A stretch of DNA of 64,000 nucleotides from Roseovarius sp. THAF27 (GTDB lineage Bacteria; Pseudomonadota; Alphaproteobacteria; Rhodobacterales; Rhodobacteraceae), in NCBI RefSeq assembly GCF_009363655.1, contig NZ_CP045393.1:1860001-1924000 (forward strand), given 5' to 3'. This document shows, one piece after another, positions 21,752 through 30,493 of the stretch. Every line of letters starts with the position of its first letter. Within the stretch, counting starts at the first letter, position 1. The notes beneath the pieces are model-generated. The model was given only the letters and a program-made list of their open reading frames with translations, made no database searches and was not told where the DNA came from. A program made the position numbers and the translations under genes.

Positions 21752-23226
21752 GCTTGCCGACCGCATACGACTCGCTCATGGCCTATGAGCGTGAAACCCA
21801 GGCGCTAGCCCGCATCGCCGGGCGGCTGGGCTGGGACCAGGAAACCGTCATGCCGCGCGGGGCCGCAGGACAGCGGGCCGAGGAAAGCGGTGCGATGGAA
21901 AGCGTCCTGCACGCGCGGCGCACAAACCCGCAGGTTGGCGAGTGGCTGGAACAGGCCGTCGCGCCTGACGAGGACGGCGCCGCGCAGCTGCGCTTGATCC
22001 GACGCAGCTACGATCGCGCGGTCAAGGTGCCGTCCGAACTCGCCACGGCCCTCGCGCGACTGACCAGCCGATCCCAGGGCATCTGGGCCGAGGCGCGCGC
22101 CAATGACGACGTGGCCGCATTCCTGCCCACGCTGGCCGAGGTGGTCAAACTGCGGCGCGAAGAGGCTTCTGCACTGGCAGAGGGCGGCGATCTCTATGAC
22201 GCGCTGGTCGATGATTTCGAGCCTAACGGCAAGGCGGCCGAATTCGCGCGAATCTTCGACGAGATGCGGCCCGGGCTGGTCGCGCTACGGGAACGTGCCT
22301 TGACCGCACCCCCCGTGGCGCCCCTGTCGGCCAGGTTCGACATGGATAAACAGATGGTTCTCGGTCAGGAATTGGCCCGCACGTTCGGCTACGACCTGAC
22401 GCGCGGGCGTATCGACCGCGCGGTGCATCCATTTTCCAGCGGCTCGGGCGACGACGTCCGCATCACCACCCGCACCGTAGAGGACGATCCGTTCAACTGC
22501 ATTTATTCCACGATCCACGAGGTCGGTCACGCCTGTTACGAACAGGGCATCGACGAGACCTTCCTGCTGACCCCGGCGGGGCAGGGCGTGTCGATGGGCG
22601 TGCATGAAAGCCAAAGCCGGATTTACGAGAACCAGCTGGGCCGTAGCCGTGCCTTCTGCGGGTATCTTTACGGACAGATGCGCGACGTCTTCGGAGACTT
22701 CGGCGTGGCGGACGAGGACGCGTTCTATGCGCTCGTGAACCGCGTCCATCGCGGCTATATCCGGACCGAGGCCGACGAGGTTCAATACAACCTTCATATC
22801 ATGCTGAGGTTTGATCTCGAGCGGGCACTGTTTTCAGATGACCTTCAGGTCGAGGACCTAGAGGCGGCCTGGAACGACCGTTTCAAAAGCGATTTCGGGT
22901 ATGACGTGGACCGGCCCTCACATGGCGTGTTGCAGGATGTCCATTGGTCCGTGGGCCTCTTCGGATATTTCCCGACTTACAGCCTGGGCAATGTCTATGC
23001 CGGTTGCCTGCACGAGGCGCTGCGCCGGGATGTCCCCGATCTGGACGATCAACTGTCCGTGGGGGACCTCTCTGCGGCGACGGGTTGGCTGAAAGAGCGG
23101 GTTCAACGGAATGGGGGCCGATTCGAGCCGAAGGACGTCATCACGCGCGCCTGTGGTGCCGCCCCGTCTGCCGCGCCCCTGATGAGCTATCTGGAAACCA
23201 AGTTCGGTGCGCTTGCAGGCGGCTGA
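21748..23226 (+). CDS. M32-family metallocarboxypeptidase
   Basis: 492 residues; starts at 21748 overlapping the ctaA stop. The zinc site HEVGHACYEQG carries the HExxH motif, and GVHESQSRIYENQLGR supplies the downstream Glu and the family signature. The mostly helical protein (IRRSYDRAVKVPSELATALAR near the N-terminus) is the size of Taq carboxypeptidase. It cuts single residues from peptide C-termini in the cytoplasm. The link to heme A synthesis is positional only. Confidence 0.92.
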   Translation: MSLPTAYDSLMAYERETQALARIAGRLGWDQETVMPRGAAGQRAEESGAMESVLHARRTNPQVGEWLEQAVAPDEDGAAQLRLIRRSYDRAVKVPSELATALARLTSRSQGIWAEARANDDVAAFLPTLAEVVKLRREEASALAEGGDLYDALVDDFEPNGKAAEFARIFDEMRPGLVALRERALTAPPVAPLSARFDMDKQMVLGQELARTFGYDLTRGRIDRAVHPFSSGSGDDVRITTRTVEDDPFNCIYSTIHEVGHACYEQGIDETFLLTPAGQGVSMGVHESQSRIYENQLGRSRAFCGYLYGQMRDVFGDFGVADEDAFYALVNRVHRGYIRTEADEVQYNLHIMLRFDLERALFSDDLQVEDLEAAWNDRFKSDFGYDVDRPSHGVLQDVHWSVGLFGYFPTYSLGNVYAGCLHEALRRDVPDLDDQLSVGDLSAATGWLKERVQRNGGRFEPKDVITRACGAAPSAAPLMSYLETKFGALAGG

Positions 23227-23231
23227 TACCC

Positions 23232-23987
23232 TCACTGCATCCGCAACGCGCCGTCCAGCCGGATGACCTCGCCGTTGAGATAATCGCATTCGACGATGAA
23301 GCGCGCCAGCGACGCGTATTCGTCCGGGTCGCCCAGCCGCTTGGGAAAGGTGACATCCTGCGCCAGCCCGTCCTGCACGTCCTGCGGCAGTCCCTTCAGC
23401 ATGGGCGTGGCGAATATGCCCGGGGCAATTGCCATCACCCGGATACCGGCGCGGCTCAGGTCCCGCGCCATGGGGACCGACAATCCCACGATGCCGCCTT
23501 TCGAGGCGGCATAGGCGGTCTGGCCCTTCTGGCCTTCGTAGGCGGCGATCGACGCGGTGTTGATGATCACGCCGCGCGTGCCGTCCGGGGCCGCAGCGTT
23601 CTGCGCGATTTCCTCGGCGGCCAACCGGGCCACGTTGAAGGTTCCGATCAGGTTGATGTCGATCGTCCGGCGGAATCCGTCCAGGCTGTGCGGACCCTCG
23701 CGGCCCAGCGTCTTTTCCCCGGTGGCGATGCCGGCGCAATTGACGGCGGCGGTGATGCGCCCCATCTCGCGCTTGGCGGTGGAAATGGCAGCCTTGACCG
23801 AGGCCTCATCCGTCACGTCCGTCTCTGCGAAAGCCGCGCCGATTTCGGCTGCCACCGCCGCTCCGCGATCAGCGTCGCGATCCAGCAGCGTCACCTGGGC
23901 GCCATGAGCGCGAAAATGCCGTGCCGTCGCTTCGCCCAGGCCCGAGGCGCCTCCGGTGATGATCGCGGCGGTTTCAGTGATCTGCAT
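23232..23987 (-). CDS. SDR, 3-hydroxyacyl-CoA dehydrogenase type (HSD17B10-like)
   Basis: 251 residues: nucleotide site TGGASGLGEATARHFRAHG, NCAGIA, catalytic Ser in IINTASIAAYEGQKGQTAYA with Tyr and the following Lys (ASKGG). The tail IAPGIFATPMLKGLPQDVQDGL resembles type II 3-hydroxyacyl-CoA dehydrogenases used in fatty acid or isoleucine breakdown. Convergent with the carboxypeptidase (five bases between stop codons). Confidence 0.85.
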   Translation of the reverse strand: MQITETAAIITGGASGLGEATARHFRAHGAQVTLLDRDADRGAAVAAEIGAAFAETDVTDEASVKAAISTAKREMGRITAAVNCAGIATGEKTLGREGPHSLDGFRRTIDINLIGTFNVARLAAEEIAQNAAAPDGTRGVIINTASIAAYEGQKGQTAYAASKGGIVGLSVPMARDLSRAGIRVMAIAPGIFATPMLKGLPQDVQDGLAQDVTFPKRLGDPDEYASLARFIVECDYLNGEVIRLDGALRMQ

Positions 23988-24045
23988 GGGGCCTCCGGAA
24001 CTTTGAAATGAACAGCCGTTCAGATAATCCAGAACACCCGCGCTG

Positions 24046-25098
24046 TCAAAGCTTGCGGCGCAGGAAGCTGGCGCTCAGTCCCAGGCTCACGACGGTGATC
24101 AGAATACGAAAGATGTGGTGCAGCGTCACGAAAGCCGGATTGGCCGACAGGCTGAGCGCCACGAGGGACATCTCGGTGACACCTCCCGGGGCAAAGCTGA
24201 TCAGCAAGACATCGAAAGGCTGGTCAAGCGCTTGCATCAGGGCCAGAGCGAAGATGATCGCAAGCCCCATCATCCCGCCGACGCACAATATCGTCAGCCC
24301 AATCCCGCGCAGGACCAGCCCGCCGGACAATCCCGAAAATCGCATGCCAAGGGCTGTTCCGACAACGATCTGCGCCACGTTCACCAGCCATTGCGGCACA
24401 TCGACATGGTACAGCCCGGTCAGCGACAAGAGCGCCGCCACCGCAAGAGGCCCGGTCAATTGCTTGGCCGGCAATCGAAGCAACTGGCCAAGGGCAAGAC
24501 CCGTCCCGCCGGCGACGGCAATACAGGGAAACGCTTGCCACGGCACGTCGCCCCGGGCCAGCGTGACGCCCGAAGAACTGCCCACCGGGTGCCCGACCCA
24601 GAGCGACAGGCCGATCGGTAACAGCGTGACCACGGAGATGATTCGCAGAAACTGTTGCAAGGTCAGGCGGGCGGGGTCGGCGCCAGCTTCCTCGCCCAGG
24701 GCGATCGACTCGAACAGACCTCCGGGGGCCGAGCCGTAAAAGGCGGTGGGGCGATCATATCCTCCGATGAACCGCAGGATGGCATATCCGTAGGCATGAG
24801 CCACGACCACGAACAGCGTCAGTGCCAGAAAGCTAATCGCCAGGCGCGACGCCTCGCCGAAAAGGTCCGGCGTCACCTGCGCCCCGATCATCAGACCGAT
24901 GATCGAGATGAACACCAGCCGGAGCTGCGGTGGAAACCGATAACCCGTTGGCAAGCGCGTGGAAAAAATGGTCGCGACAGCCCCGGACAGCGCCAGTGGG
25001 CCGATCATGAAGGGCAGCGGAAACCCCATGGCCTGTGCCGCGAATGCCGCGACACAGGCCAGCGCAAGCAGGATGAACGTGGTCAGCAGGGAGTGCAT
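24046..25098 (-). CDS. AbrB-family integral membrane protein
   Basis: 350 residues with about ten hydrophobic helices. Repeated halves (LPFMIGPLALSGAVATIF early, LRLPAKQLTGPLAVAALLSL later) match the AbrB duplication family, once called ammonia monooxygenase-like. Segment FAPGGVTEMSLVALSLSANP is characteristic. The family is sometimes annotated as a transcriptional regulator, which the membrane topology does not support; function is unknown, a transporter is likely. Its role beside the SDR and iorBA genes is not clear. Confidence 0.8.
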   Translation of the reverse strand: MHSLLTTFILLALACVAAFAAQAMGFPLPFMIGPLALSGAVATIFSTRLPTGYRFPPQLRLVFISIIGLMIGAQVTPDLFGEASRLAISFLALTLFVVVAHAYGYAILRFIGGYDRPTAFYGSAPGGLFESIALGEEAGADPARLTLQQFLRIISVVTLLPIGLSLWVGHPVGSSSGVTLARGDVPWQAFPCIAVAGGTGLALGQLLRLPAKQLTGPLAVAALLSLTGLYHVDVPQWLVNVAQIVVGTALGMRFSGLSGGLVLRGIGLTILCVGGMMGLAIIFALALMQALDQPFDVLLISFAPGGVTEMSLVALSLSANPAFVTLHHIFRILITVVSLGLSASFLRRKL

Positions 25099-25160
25099 GA
25101 GCCCCTTGAACCACCCTCTGCGGGGAACGGCAAGGCGTCGTCACATTCGCCGCTTATGCG

Positions 25161-27410
25161 TCACGCGAAATCGACGAACTTGCTGAACGGCATTTCCCGC
25201 AGGCGCGTGCCGGTGGCGGCGAAAATGGCCGCCGCCAGGGCCGGGGCGGCGGGTGGTACCGGCGGTTCGCCGACGCCGCGCACTCTGTCGCCGTTTTCCA
25301 GGCCGCGCACCTCGATCCGGGGCGTCTGGTACAGGCGCATCGCCTGGAAGCTGTCGAAATTCTGCTGTTCGGCGCGGCCGTCGGCATAGGTGATTTCACA
25401 ATTCATCGCGTGGCCCAGTCCGAATATGACACCGCCGGCGACCTGGTTCTCGAAATTCAGCGGATCGACCACCGTGCCCACTTCGGCAGCGACCCAGGCG
25501 CGGCGGATTCGCAGGCCGGATTGCGTCGTTTCGACCTCGACCACCTCGGCGCAAGGCACGCCGAAGGACTTGGTGAAGGCCACGCCCCGGCCCACGCCAT
25601 CGCCGAGATTGGGGCCTGTCCAGTCGCTCATCTCTCCCACGGCCTCCAGCACTGCGCGGGCCAGCGGATCGTTACAAAGCCGAAGCCGTTCTTCCAGCGG
25701 GTCGGCGCCTGCGGCATGGATCAGCTCGTCCAGCCCCGCATTGTAGAAAAACCCGTTCGTGGAGGCACCGACCGACCGCCAGGAACTGATCGGTGCCAAG
25801 AGCGGAGCACGGTAGCCCGTCACGCGTTGATGGGGCAGGGCGAAAGGCTGCTCGAACGCCCCGGCCACGATCTGGCTGTCGGGGCCGGGCACGCTTTGGC
25901 CCTGCCGTGCCATCTGGGACAGGATGACCGAGGGCATGGCGATGCCAAGTTCGAACGCCTCGACGCGGCCGTCGCGCACGGTGCCGCGCATTCTGCCCAT
26001 CGCGATCTGGCGCGGGAAGTCATGGGTCATGTCTTCCTCTCGCGAATAGGTCAGCTTGACCGGGGTGCCCCTCATCTCCATCGCGATCTCGGTGGCGTGC
26101 CTGACCACTGTATCTTCGAGCCGGTGGCCGAAACTTCCGCCGATCATCTGCACGTTGAGAGTTATGTTCTCTTCCGCAACGCCAGTGATCCGCGCCACAT
26201 TGGCCAGAACGAAGCGCGGTATCTGCGTCCCTGTCCATATCTCGACCGAATCCTCGTCGACGCGGACGGTCGCATTGACGGGCTCCAGCGGCGCGTGGGC
26301 AAGGTAGGGCGCACGGTACTCGGCCTCGATCACGTTGCCAGCGCGCGCGGCAATCGCTGCTTCGACGTCTCCGTCATCGCGTTTGCGGCTGTCCAGGGCG
26401 TCGTCGTCGAAACTGTCCGACAAGGCTTGCCAGTGATCGTCCATGTTCGGCGGCACCGGGCCGTCTGGCCAGCTTACGGCCAGAGCACGTGCGCCCTTGA
26501 AGGCGGTCCATGTGGTGTCGGCGACAACGCCCAGCCCGCCGGTGATCTCGACCACGGACTGAACGCCGGGAATCTTGAAGGTTTCGCCGGTGTCGTAACT
26601 GCCCAGGGCCCCGTTCTGCGCGGGGTTCAGAACGACCGTGGCATGAACCATGCCCGGCAGTTCGACATCTATCCCGTAACCCTGCGTTCCCGTCGATTTC
26701 GCCACCATGTCCAGCCGCGGCGTCGCATGACCGATCAGCCGCCATTCGGAGGGCTGTCGCAACGCGACATCCGTGACGGGCTCGATTTCGGCCAGCTGCG
26801 CGGCAAGATCCGTATAGGCCAGCTTCGATCCGTCCGGCAGCAGCACCGCACCATCCCTTGTCGAGAGCGTATCGACCGCATGGCCCGTCGCGCGGGCGGC
26901 GGCAGCCTTGAGCGTCTCACGCGCGGAGGCGCCTGCGGCCCGCAGCTTGTCGAACCCGTCGGGGGTGGTGGTGGAGCCGCCGGTGATCTGCAAACCCAGG
27001 AACTTGGATGCGGCGGAGACGACCGTCTCGGCCGCGTCTTGTGCAAGGCCGTCCCCTGGAACGAGGAAGGCCGCGGTTTCCTCGGCCAGCGCCCGGTTCC
27101 AATAGGCCACGTCAGGCGGGCCGGGATCGACCGAGACCTGATCCGGCCTGACGTCCAGTTCCTCGGCCAGCAGCATGGCCTGCACCTGGTAGGCGCCCTG
27201 GCCCTTGTCGGCGCGGGGTGTGATCAGGGTGATCCCGTCAGGACGGATCAGCACGTATGGCGTCAGTGCCGCCTCGCCATCGTTGAGACCAGCCAGAAGC
27301 GGATTGGCGTAGGGCGTCCTGTAGCGCCAGACGCCAAAGGCCACGCCCCCCGCGGCTGCCACGGCCCCGACAAGGAAGCTTCGGCGCGCTATTTTTCCGG
27401 CCCGGCTCAT
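25161..27410 (-). CDS. molybdopterin-binding subunit of isoquinoline 1-oxidoreductase-type dehydrogenase
   Basis: 749 residues of the xanthine-dehydrogenase-like large subunit, starting with a twin-arginine leader (KIARRSFLVGAVAAAGGVAF), so it is exported folded. Recognisable segments are YRAPYLAHAPLEPVNATVRV, GTQIPRFVLANVARITGV, GGSFGHRLEDTVVRHATEIA and RSVGASTNGFFYNAGLDELI. The IorB branch has no separate FAD subunit and passes electrons through the 2Fe-2S partner encoded just upstream (one base between genes). The compound hydroxylated (an N-heterocycle or aldehyde) is not evident. Alternative: aldehyde dehydrogenase of the same class. Confidence 0.87.
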   Translation of the reverse strand: MSRAGKIARRSFLVGAVAAAGGVAFGVWRYRTPYANPLLAGLNDGEAALTPYVLIRPDGITLITPRADKGQGAYQVQAMLLAEELDVRPDQVSVDPGPPDVAYWNRALAEETAAFLVPGDGLAQDAAETVVSAASKFLGLQITGGSTTTPDGFDKLRAAGASARETLKAAAARATGHAVDTLSTRDGAVLLPDGSKLAYTDLAAQLAEIEPVTDVALRQPSEWRLIGHATPRLDMVAKSTGTQGYGIDVELPGMVHATVVLNPAQNGALGSYDTGETFKIPGVQSVVEITGGLGVVADTTWTAFKGARALAVSWPDGPVPPNMDDHWQALSDSFDDDALDSRKRDDGDVEAAIAARAGNVIEAEYRAPYLAHAPLEPVNATVRVDEDSVEIWTGTQIPRFVLANVARITGVAEENITLNVQMIGGSFGHRLEDTVVRHATEIAMEMRGTPVKLTYSREEDMTHDFPRQIAMGRMRGTVRDGRVEAFELGIAMPSVILSQMARQGQSVPGPDSQIVAGAFEQPFALPHQRVTGYRAPLLAPISSWRSVGASTNGFFYNAGLDELIHAAGADPLEERLRLCNDPLARAVLEAVGEMSDWTGPNLGDGVGRGVAFTKSFGVPCAEVVEVETTQSGLRIRRAWVAAEVGTVVDPLNFENQVAGGVIFGLGHAMNCEITYADGRAEQQNFDSFQAMRLYQTPRIEVRGLENGDRVRGVGEPPVPPAAPALAAAIFAATGTRLREMPFSKFVDFA

Positions 27411-27411
27411 C

Positions 27412-27870
27412 CTAGGCGTTCTTCAGCTTTGCAGCCGCGACCCTGACGGCGGCGCGAATGCGCGGATAGGTGCCGCAGCGGCAAAGATTGCCGGACAGGG
27501 CGTCGTCGATCTCCTCATCGCTCGGGTCGGGCATTTCCGACAGCAGTGCCGCGGCCTGCATGATTTGGCCGGATTGACAGTATCCGCATTGCGCCACCTG
27601 CGTCTCGATCCAGGCTTGCTGGACCGGGTGGGGCGACTCGGGAGTGCCAAGCCCATGGATCGTGGTGACAGCACCCCAGACATCCTGCGCCGGAACCTGG
27701 CAGGATCGCACGGCCTCGCCATCAATATGAACGGTGCACGCACCGCATTGGGCGATCCCGCAGCCATATTTAACGCCGGTCTTGCCCAGTAGGTCGCGCA
27801 GCACCCAGAGCAGCGGCATATCCTCGGCGACGTCGATATCGTGCACCGTGCCGTCTACGGTCAATTTCAT
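27412..27870 (-). CDS. 2Fe-2S subunit of the isoquinoline oxidoreductase-type enzyme
   Basis: 152 residues with two 2Fe-2S clusters: a plant-type cluster [17 protein letters not shown] followed by a further Cys, and a helical cluster CGYCQSGQ...NLCRCGTYP. The start at 27870 (AAGAGG nearby, MKLTVDG) gives the family N-terminus. It transfers electrons from the molybdenum cofactor subunit. First gene of the iorA-iorB operon; upstream lies the left boundary of the tRNA-Arg element. Confidence 0.9.
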   Translation of the reverse strand: MKLTVDGTVHDIDVAEDMPLLWVLRDLLGKTGVKYGCGIAQCGACTVHIDGEAVRSCQVPAQDVWGAVTTIHGLGTPESPHPVQQAWIETQVAQCGYCQSGQIMQAAALLSEMPDPSDEEIDDALSGNLCRCGTYPRIRAAVRVAAAKLKNA

Positions 27871-28339
27871 GGCGACCTCTTTGCCGAACACATCATGGCA
27901 AGGGTATACTCATGCGGTCGGATGTCGAGGGCGACGCCACGTGACATGGGCGCTGAAAGGCGTGCATCGCAGGGTGTCTTAGAGGGGTGTCGAATGCCGG
28001 GCGAAAGCGACTCGAAGCTACGGTTTTCTGGGTTATGACAGCGGGCCGTGGCAAGCAGGCCGGACCCAACCGCCGAGAATTTCCGACCCAGACCAGACCT
28101 TGGGCGTGGAGCTGGCGAGGGTCCACTATACAGGTCGAAGCGGACGTTGTTTTCTGACGGCGATGTGCGGCGGGCTTTGCCCTTGTTCCGCGCAGGTGCT
28201 TTGTAACTATGGCAATAATGGGCTCCTCCCGTCAGTCTCTGCACTGTCCACGAAGGTCCGTCTTCGTGTGCAGTTCGCAAGCCGGGTCAGCGACATGACG
28301 CAAAAGTCAATTTCGCCTGACGTCCAACAAGGGGGGAAG
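27871..28339. other. gene-free left flank of the integrated element
   Basis: This 469-base stretch between iorA and the left attachment repeat has only poor reading frames. It must contain the iorA promoter (minus). Before integration this DNA lay directly downstream of the tRNA-Arg gene now found at 39318-39394. Confidence 0.5.
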
Positions 28340-28354
28340 TGGCGGACCGAGGAG
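28340..28354 (+). repeat. attL: displaced tRNA-Arg 3' end
   Basis: TGGCGGACCGAGGAG is identical to the last 15 bases of the tRNA-Arg gene at 39318-39332 (CCA, discriminator, acceptor strand). Similarity extends with mismatches a few bases to the left (GGGGAAG against GGTGAAA), and stops right after. Confidence 0.85.
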
Positions 28355-28406
28355 CGCCGGAATTTGCGTTGCGGTAAGTCTCAAATTGTCCTAAAATATT
28401 CAATAT

Positions 28407-28427
28407 TGTCAACCAATTGGGAGACAT
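28407..28427. promoter_or_regulatory. operator-like repeat upstream of the integrase gene
   Basis: TGTCAACCAATTGG followed by three other bases and ACAT. The same 14 bases and ACAT occur at 29686-29706 before alpA. The core CCAATTGG is palindromic. It lies upstream of the integrase start. A shared regulator (AlpA or another HTH protein) may bind both sites. Confidence 0.5.
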
Positions 28428-28483
28428 TCCTAGAGTGGGTAGTCTCATGCTGTCCCACCCTGTCTTATCACTTCTCCCGGCTG

Positions 28484-28506
28484 TTGGGGGAAAATTTGGG
28501 GGAACG
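28484..28506 (+). repeat. left copy of a 23-bp direct repeat near the element's ends
   Basis: A G-rich 23-base stretch with two runs of GGGGGAA matches 39241-39263, close to the other end of the element, at 20 of 23 positions. Both copies are in the same orientation and just inside their boundary. Possible integrase arm-binding sites. Confidence 0.4.
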
Positions 28507-28512
28507 AAAAAG

Positions 28513-29673
28513 GTGGGAAACCTAACTGCCAAAAAAGTGAATGCTGCCACGGAAGGTGTACTGTTCGATGGCGAGGGTCTGTACCTGCGGGTGAAGAACG
28601 GCGGGTCTCAAAAATCGTGGGTGCTGCGCACTACGTTCCAGCGACGGCGGATAGACGTGGGGCTTGGGTCTGCCCGTCTGTTCTCCCTTGCCGAGGCACG
28701 CGAGGAAGCGAGGCGGTTGCGCAAAGAGGCGCGGCTGGGCACCGATCCGCGCCGGGCACGGCGCTGCGATCAACTGACGTTCCGGCAAGCTGCGCACCGG
28801 GTGCACAAGAAGATTGGTGAGACGCTATCCAATGACAAGGCGCGGGCGCAGTGGTTCACCACCATTGAGACGTACGCACTGCCGATCTTGGGCAGGCTGC
28901 CCATCAAGGACGTCACGCGGGCGGACGTGCTGCGGGTGTTGGAGCCGATCTGGACCACCAAGCACGTGACGGCAAAACGGCTGAGCCAGCGGTTGGCCCG
29001 GATATTCGACTGGGCCAAGGGCGCAGGGCACTACCACGACGAAAACCCGCTGACCGGCATCAAGGCATCGCTGCCCACGGTCAAGCGCAAGGCCAAGCAC
29101 CACGCTGCCATGCCGTGGCAAAACGTGCCTGCCTTCTTTGGAGAGTTGGGCACGCGCGAGGGCGTATCGGCCCGCTGCTTGGAACTGATCATCCTGACCG
29201 GCGTGAGGTCTGGCGAGGCGCGGGGCGCACGGTGGGAGGAGTTCGACATGGAGGAGGGCGTGTGGACCATCCCGGCGGAACGCATGAAGGCACGGGAAAC
29301 GCACCGGGTGCCTTTGACGGAGGAAGCCAAGGCGGTGGTAGAGCAACTGCGCGGCCTGCATGGCGACGTGGTGTTCCCAAACCGGCAAGGCAGGGTTGCC
29401 AGCGACATGGTGTTCAAGGCGTTGCTCAAGCGCATGAAGTGCGAGGGCTTCACGGTGCACGGGTTCCGTAGTTCGTTCCGTGACTGGGCCGGGGAGAGTG
29501 CCCACGCCGACCGCGTTGTGGCGGAAAAAGTGCTGGCGCACGCGGTGGGTGACGACACCGAACGGGCCTACGCGCGGTCCGACCTTTTTGACCGCCGCCG
29601 CGAACTGCTTGAAATCTGGTCACAATACGTCACGGGCAAGTCTGGCGACGTGATCAAACTGGCCAGACGCTAG
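28513..29673 (+). CDS. tyrosine recombinase, P4-type integrase
   Basis: 386 residues from GTG 28513. The N-terminal DUF4102 arm-binding region (GVLFDGEGLYLRVKNGGSQK) leads to a SAM-like core-binding domain and the catalytic domain with the tyrosine-recombinase residues: Arg in LTGVRSGEARGARW, H-x-x-R in VHGFRSSFRDWA, His in LAHAVGD, and Tyr in the ERAYARSD segment. It would insert the element at the tRNA-Arg 3' end. Starts at 28417 and 28447 are possible in frame but add residues not seen in the family, and they overlap the G-rich repeat. Confidence 0.93.
   Translation: MGNLTAKKVNAATEGVLFDGEGLYLRVKNGGSQKSWVLRTTFQRRRIDVGLGSARLFSLAEAREEARRLRKEARLGTDPRRARRCDQLTFRQAAHRVHKKIGETLSNDKARAQWFTTIETYALPILGRLPIKDVTRADVLRVLEPIWTTKHVTAKRLSQRLARIFDWAKGAGHYHDENPLTGIKASLPTVKRKAKHHAAMPWQNVPAFFGELGTREGVSARCLELIILTGVRSGEARGARWEEFDMEEGVWTIPAERMKARETHRVPLTEEAKAVVEQLRGLHGDVVFPNRQGRVASDMVFKALLKRMKCEGFTVHGFRSSFRDWAGESAHADRVVAEKVLAHAVGDDTERAYARSDLFDRRRELLEIWSQYVTGKSGDVIKLARR
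28794..28804. repeat. GCACCSGGTGC motif, copy 1
   Basis: GCACCGGGTGC within the integrase gene. One of seven copies in the element. Confidence 0.6.
29301..29311. repeat. GCACCSGGTGC motif, copy 2
   Basis: GCACCGGGTGC within the integrase gene. Confidence 0.6.
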
Positions 29674-29685
29674 CACCCAAGGCAG

Positions 29686-29706
29686 TGTCAACCAATTGGT
29701 TTACAT
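29686..29706. promoter_or_regulatory. operator-like repeat upstream of alpA
   Basis: TGTCAACCAATTGG plus three bases and ACAT, identical in 18 of 21 positions to 28407-28427. Here the centre is part of a longer palindrome, AACCAATTGGTT at 29690-29701, extending to 18 bases with one mismatched pair. It lies 22 bases upstream of a good -35 for alpA. Confidence 0.55.
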
Positions 29707-29727
29707 AGCAAAAACAGTGCCTTACGA

Positions 29728-29756
29728 TTGACTTTTCATCTCGTTCCGTCTAAAAC
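29728..29756 (+). promoter_or_regulatory. sigma-70 type promoter for alpA and following genes
   Basis: TTGACT (29728-29733) and TAAAAC (29751-29756) are 17 bases apart, with transcription expected near 29763 and the alpA start at 29787. The operator-like repeat is just upstream. Confidence 0.55.
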
Positions 29757-29786
29757 AGTCCGGCTTTAACGGAACGGGGTGAAACG

Positions 29787-30011
29787 ATGCAGACCCAGCT
29801 TATCAACGACAAGGACGCGGCGGCCATGCTGGGCTGCGCCCGGTCCACTTTCTGGCGGTGGGTGTCTAGCGGCGTCATGCCCCAGCCGATCAAACTGGGC
29901 GGCATGGCCCGGTGGTATCAATCCGAAATCGAGCAAACGATTGCGGCGGCGGCTGAAAAAAGCCGTGGCCCAAAACCCGCACCCAACGTGCGCCGTAGGA
30001 GGACTGCATGA
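29787..30011 (+). CDS. alpA: AlpA-family regulator/excisionase-like HTH protein
   Basis: 74 residues with the AlpA/MerR-like winged helix: LINDKDAAAMLGCARSTFWR then WVSSGVMPQPIKLGG and ARWYQSEIEQ. Such proteins switch on integrase/excision and satellite genes; AlpA is a hallmark of Gram-negative PICIs. GGGGTGA precedes the start. Its stop overlaps the next gene's start by four bases. Confidence 0.88.
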   Translation: MQTQLINDKDAAAMLGCARSTFWRWVSSGVMPQPIKLGGMARWYQSEIEQTIAAAAEKSRGPKPAPNVRRRRTA

Positions 30012-30484
30012 TGAACTCTATTCGTGAGCGCATTGTGCGCGAACTGATCCGCCGTGTCGAAGCCAGCGAATTTGAGAACGTCGCTTTTGACCGCGTTGTT
30101 CGGACAGATATCCCGGAAGATTACGACGCGACCCGGGGCAGCCTGCTGGCGGTGCTGGAAGGTGACGAGGTCTACACGCCGACCACGGGCAGCGTACAGG
30201 AGATGACATTTGAACTGTTTCTGTCGTTTGCGGTGCCGCTGGCGGCGGGCGAGGAGGCGCAGGCCGTGGCCAACAACGTGGCTGCCGAGGTTATCAAGGC
30301 GTTCACAGGCGACCACACGATAGAGGAGGGCGGCAAGGGCACGGGCGGCAAGAAGCTGGCCAACGGCTTCACCCCGATACGCACCAGACCCGACCTGACC
30401 GACGACATGGACAATTGCGCGGCTGCAACCGTGGAATTTCAGGTCCGCTACCGGACGCGCACCAACGACCTGTTCGCGGCGTAG
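30008..30484 (+). CDS. putative phage connector or tail-terminator-type protein
   Basis: 158 residues beginning MMNSIRERIVRELIRRVEA. The alpha-then-beta pattern with VEFQVRYRTRTNDLF at the end resembles small neck or tail-terminator proteins (gpU-like) of HK97-type phages, in which a strand-rich core follows an N-terminal helix. I do not recognise a family with certainty. It begins inside alpA (four-base overlap) and is nine bases from the next gene, so the three are one operon. Confidence 0.45.
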   Translation: MMNSIRERIVRELIRRVEASEFENVAFDRVVRTDIPEDYDATRGSLLAVLEGDEVYTPTTGSVQEMTFELFLSFAVPLAAGEEAQAVANNVAAEVIKAFTGDHTIEEGGKGTGGKKLANGFTPIRTRPDLTDDMDNCAAATVEFQVRYRTRTNDLFAA

Positions 30485-30493
30485 GGGGCTGCC

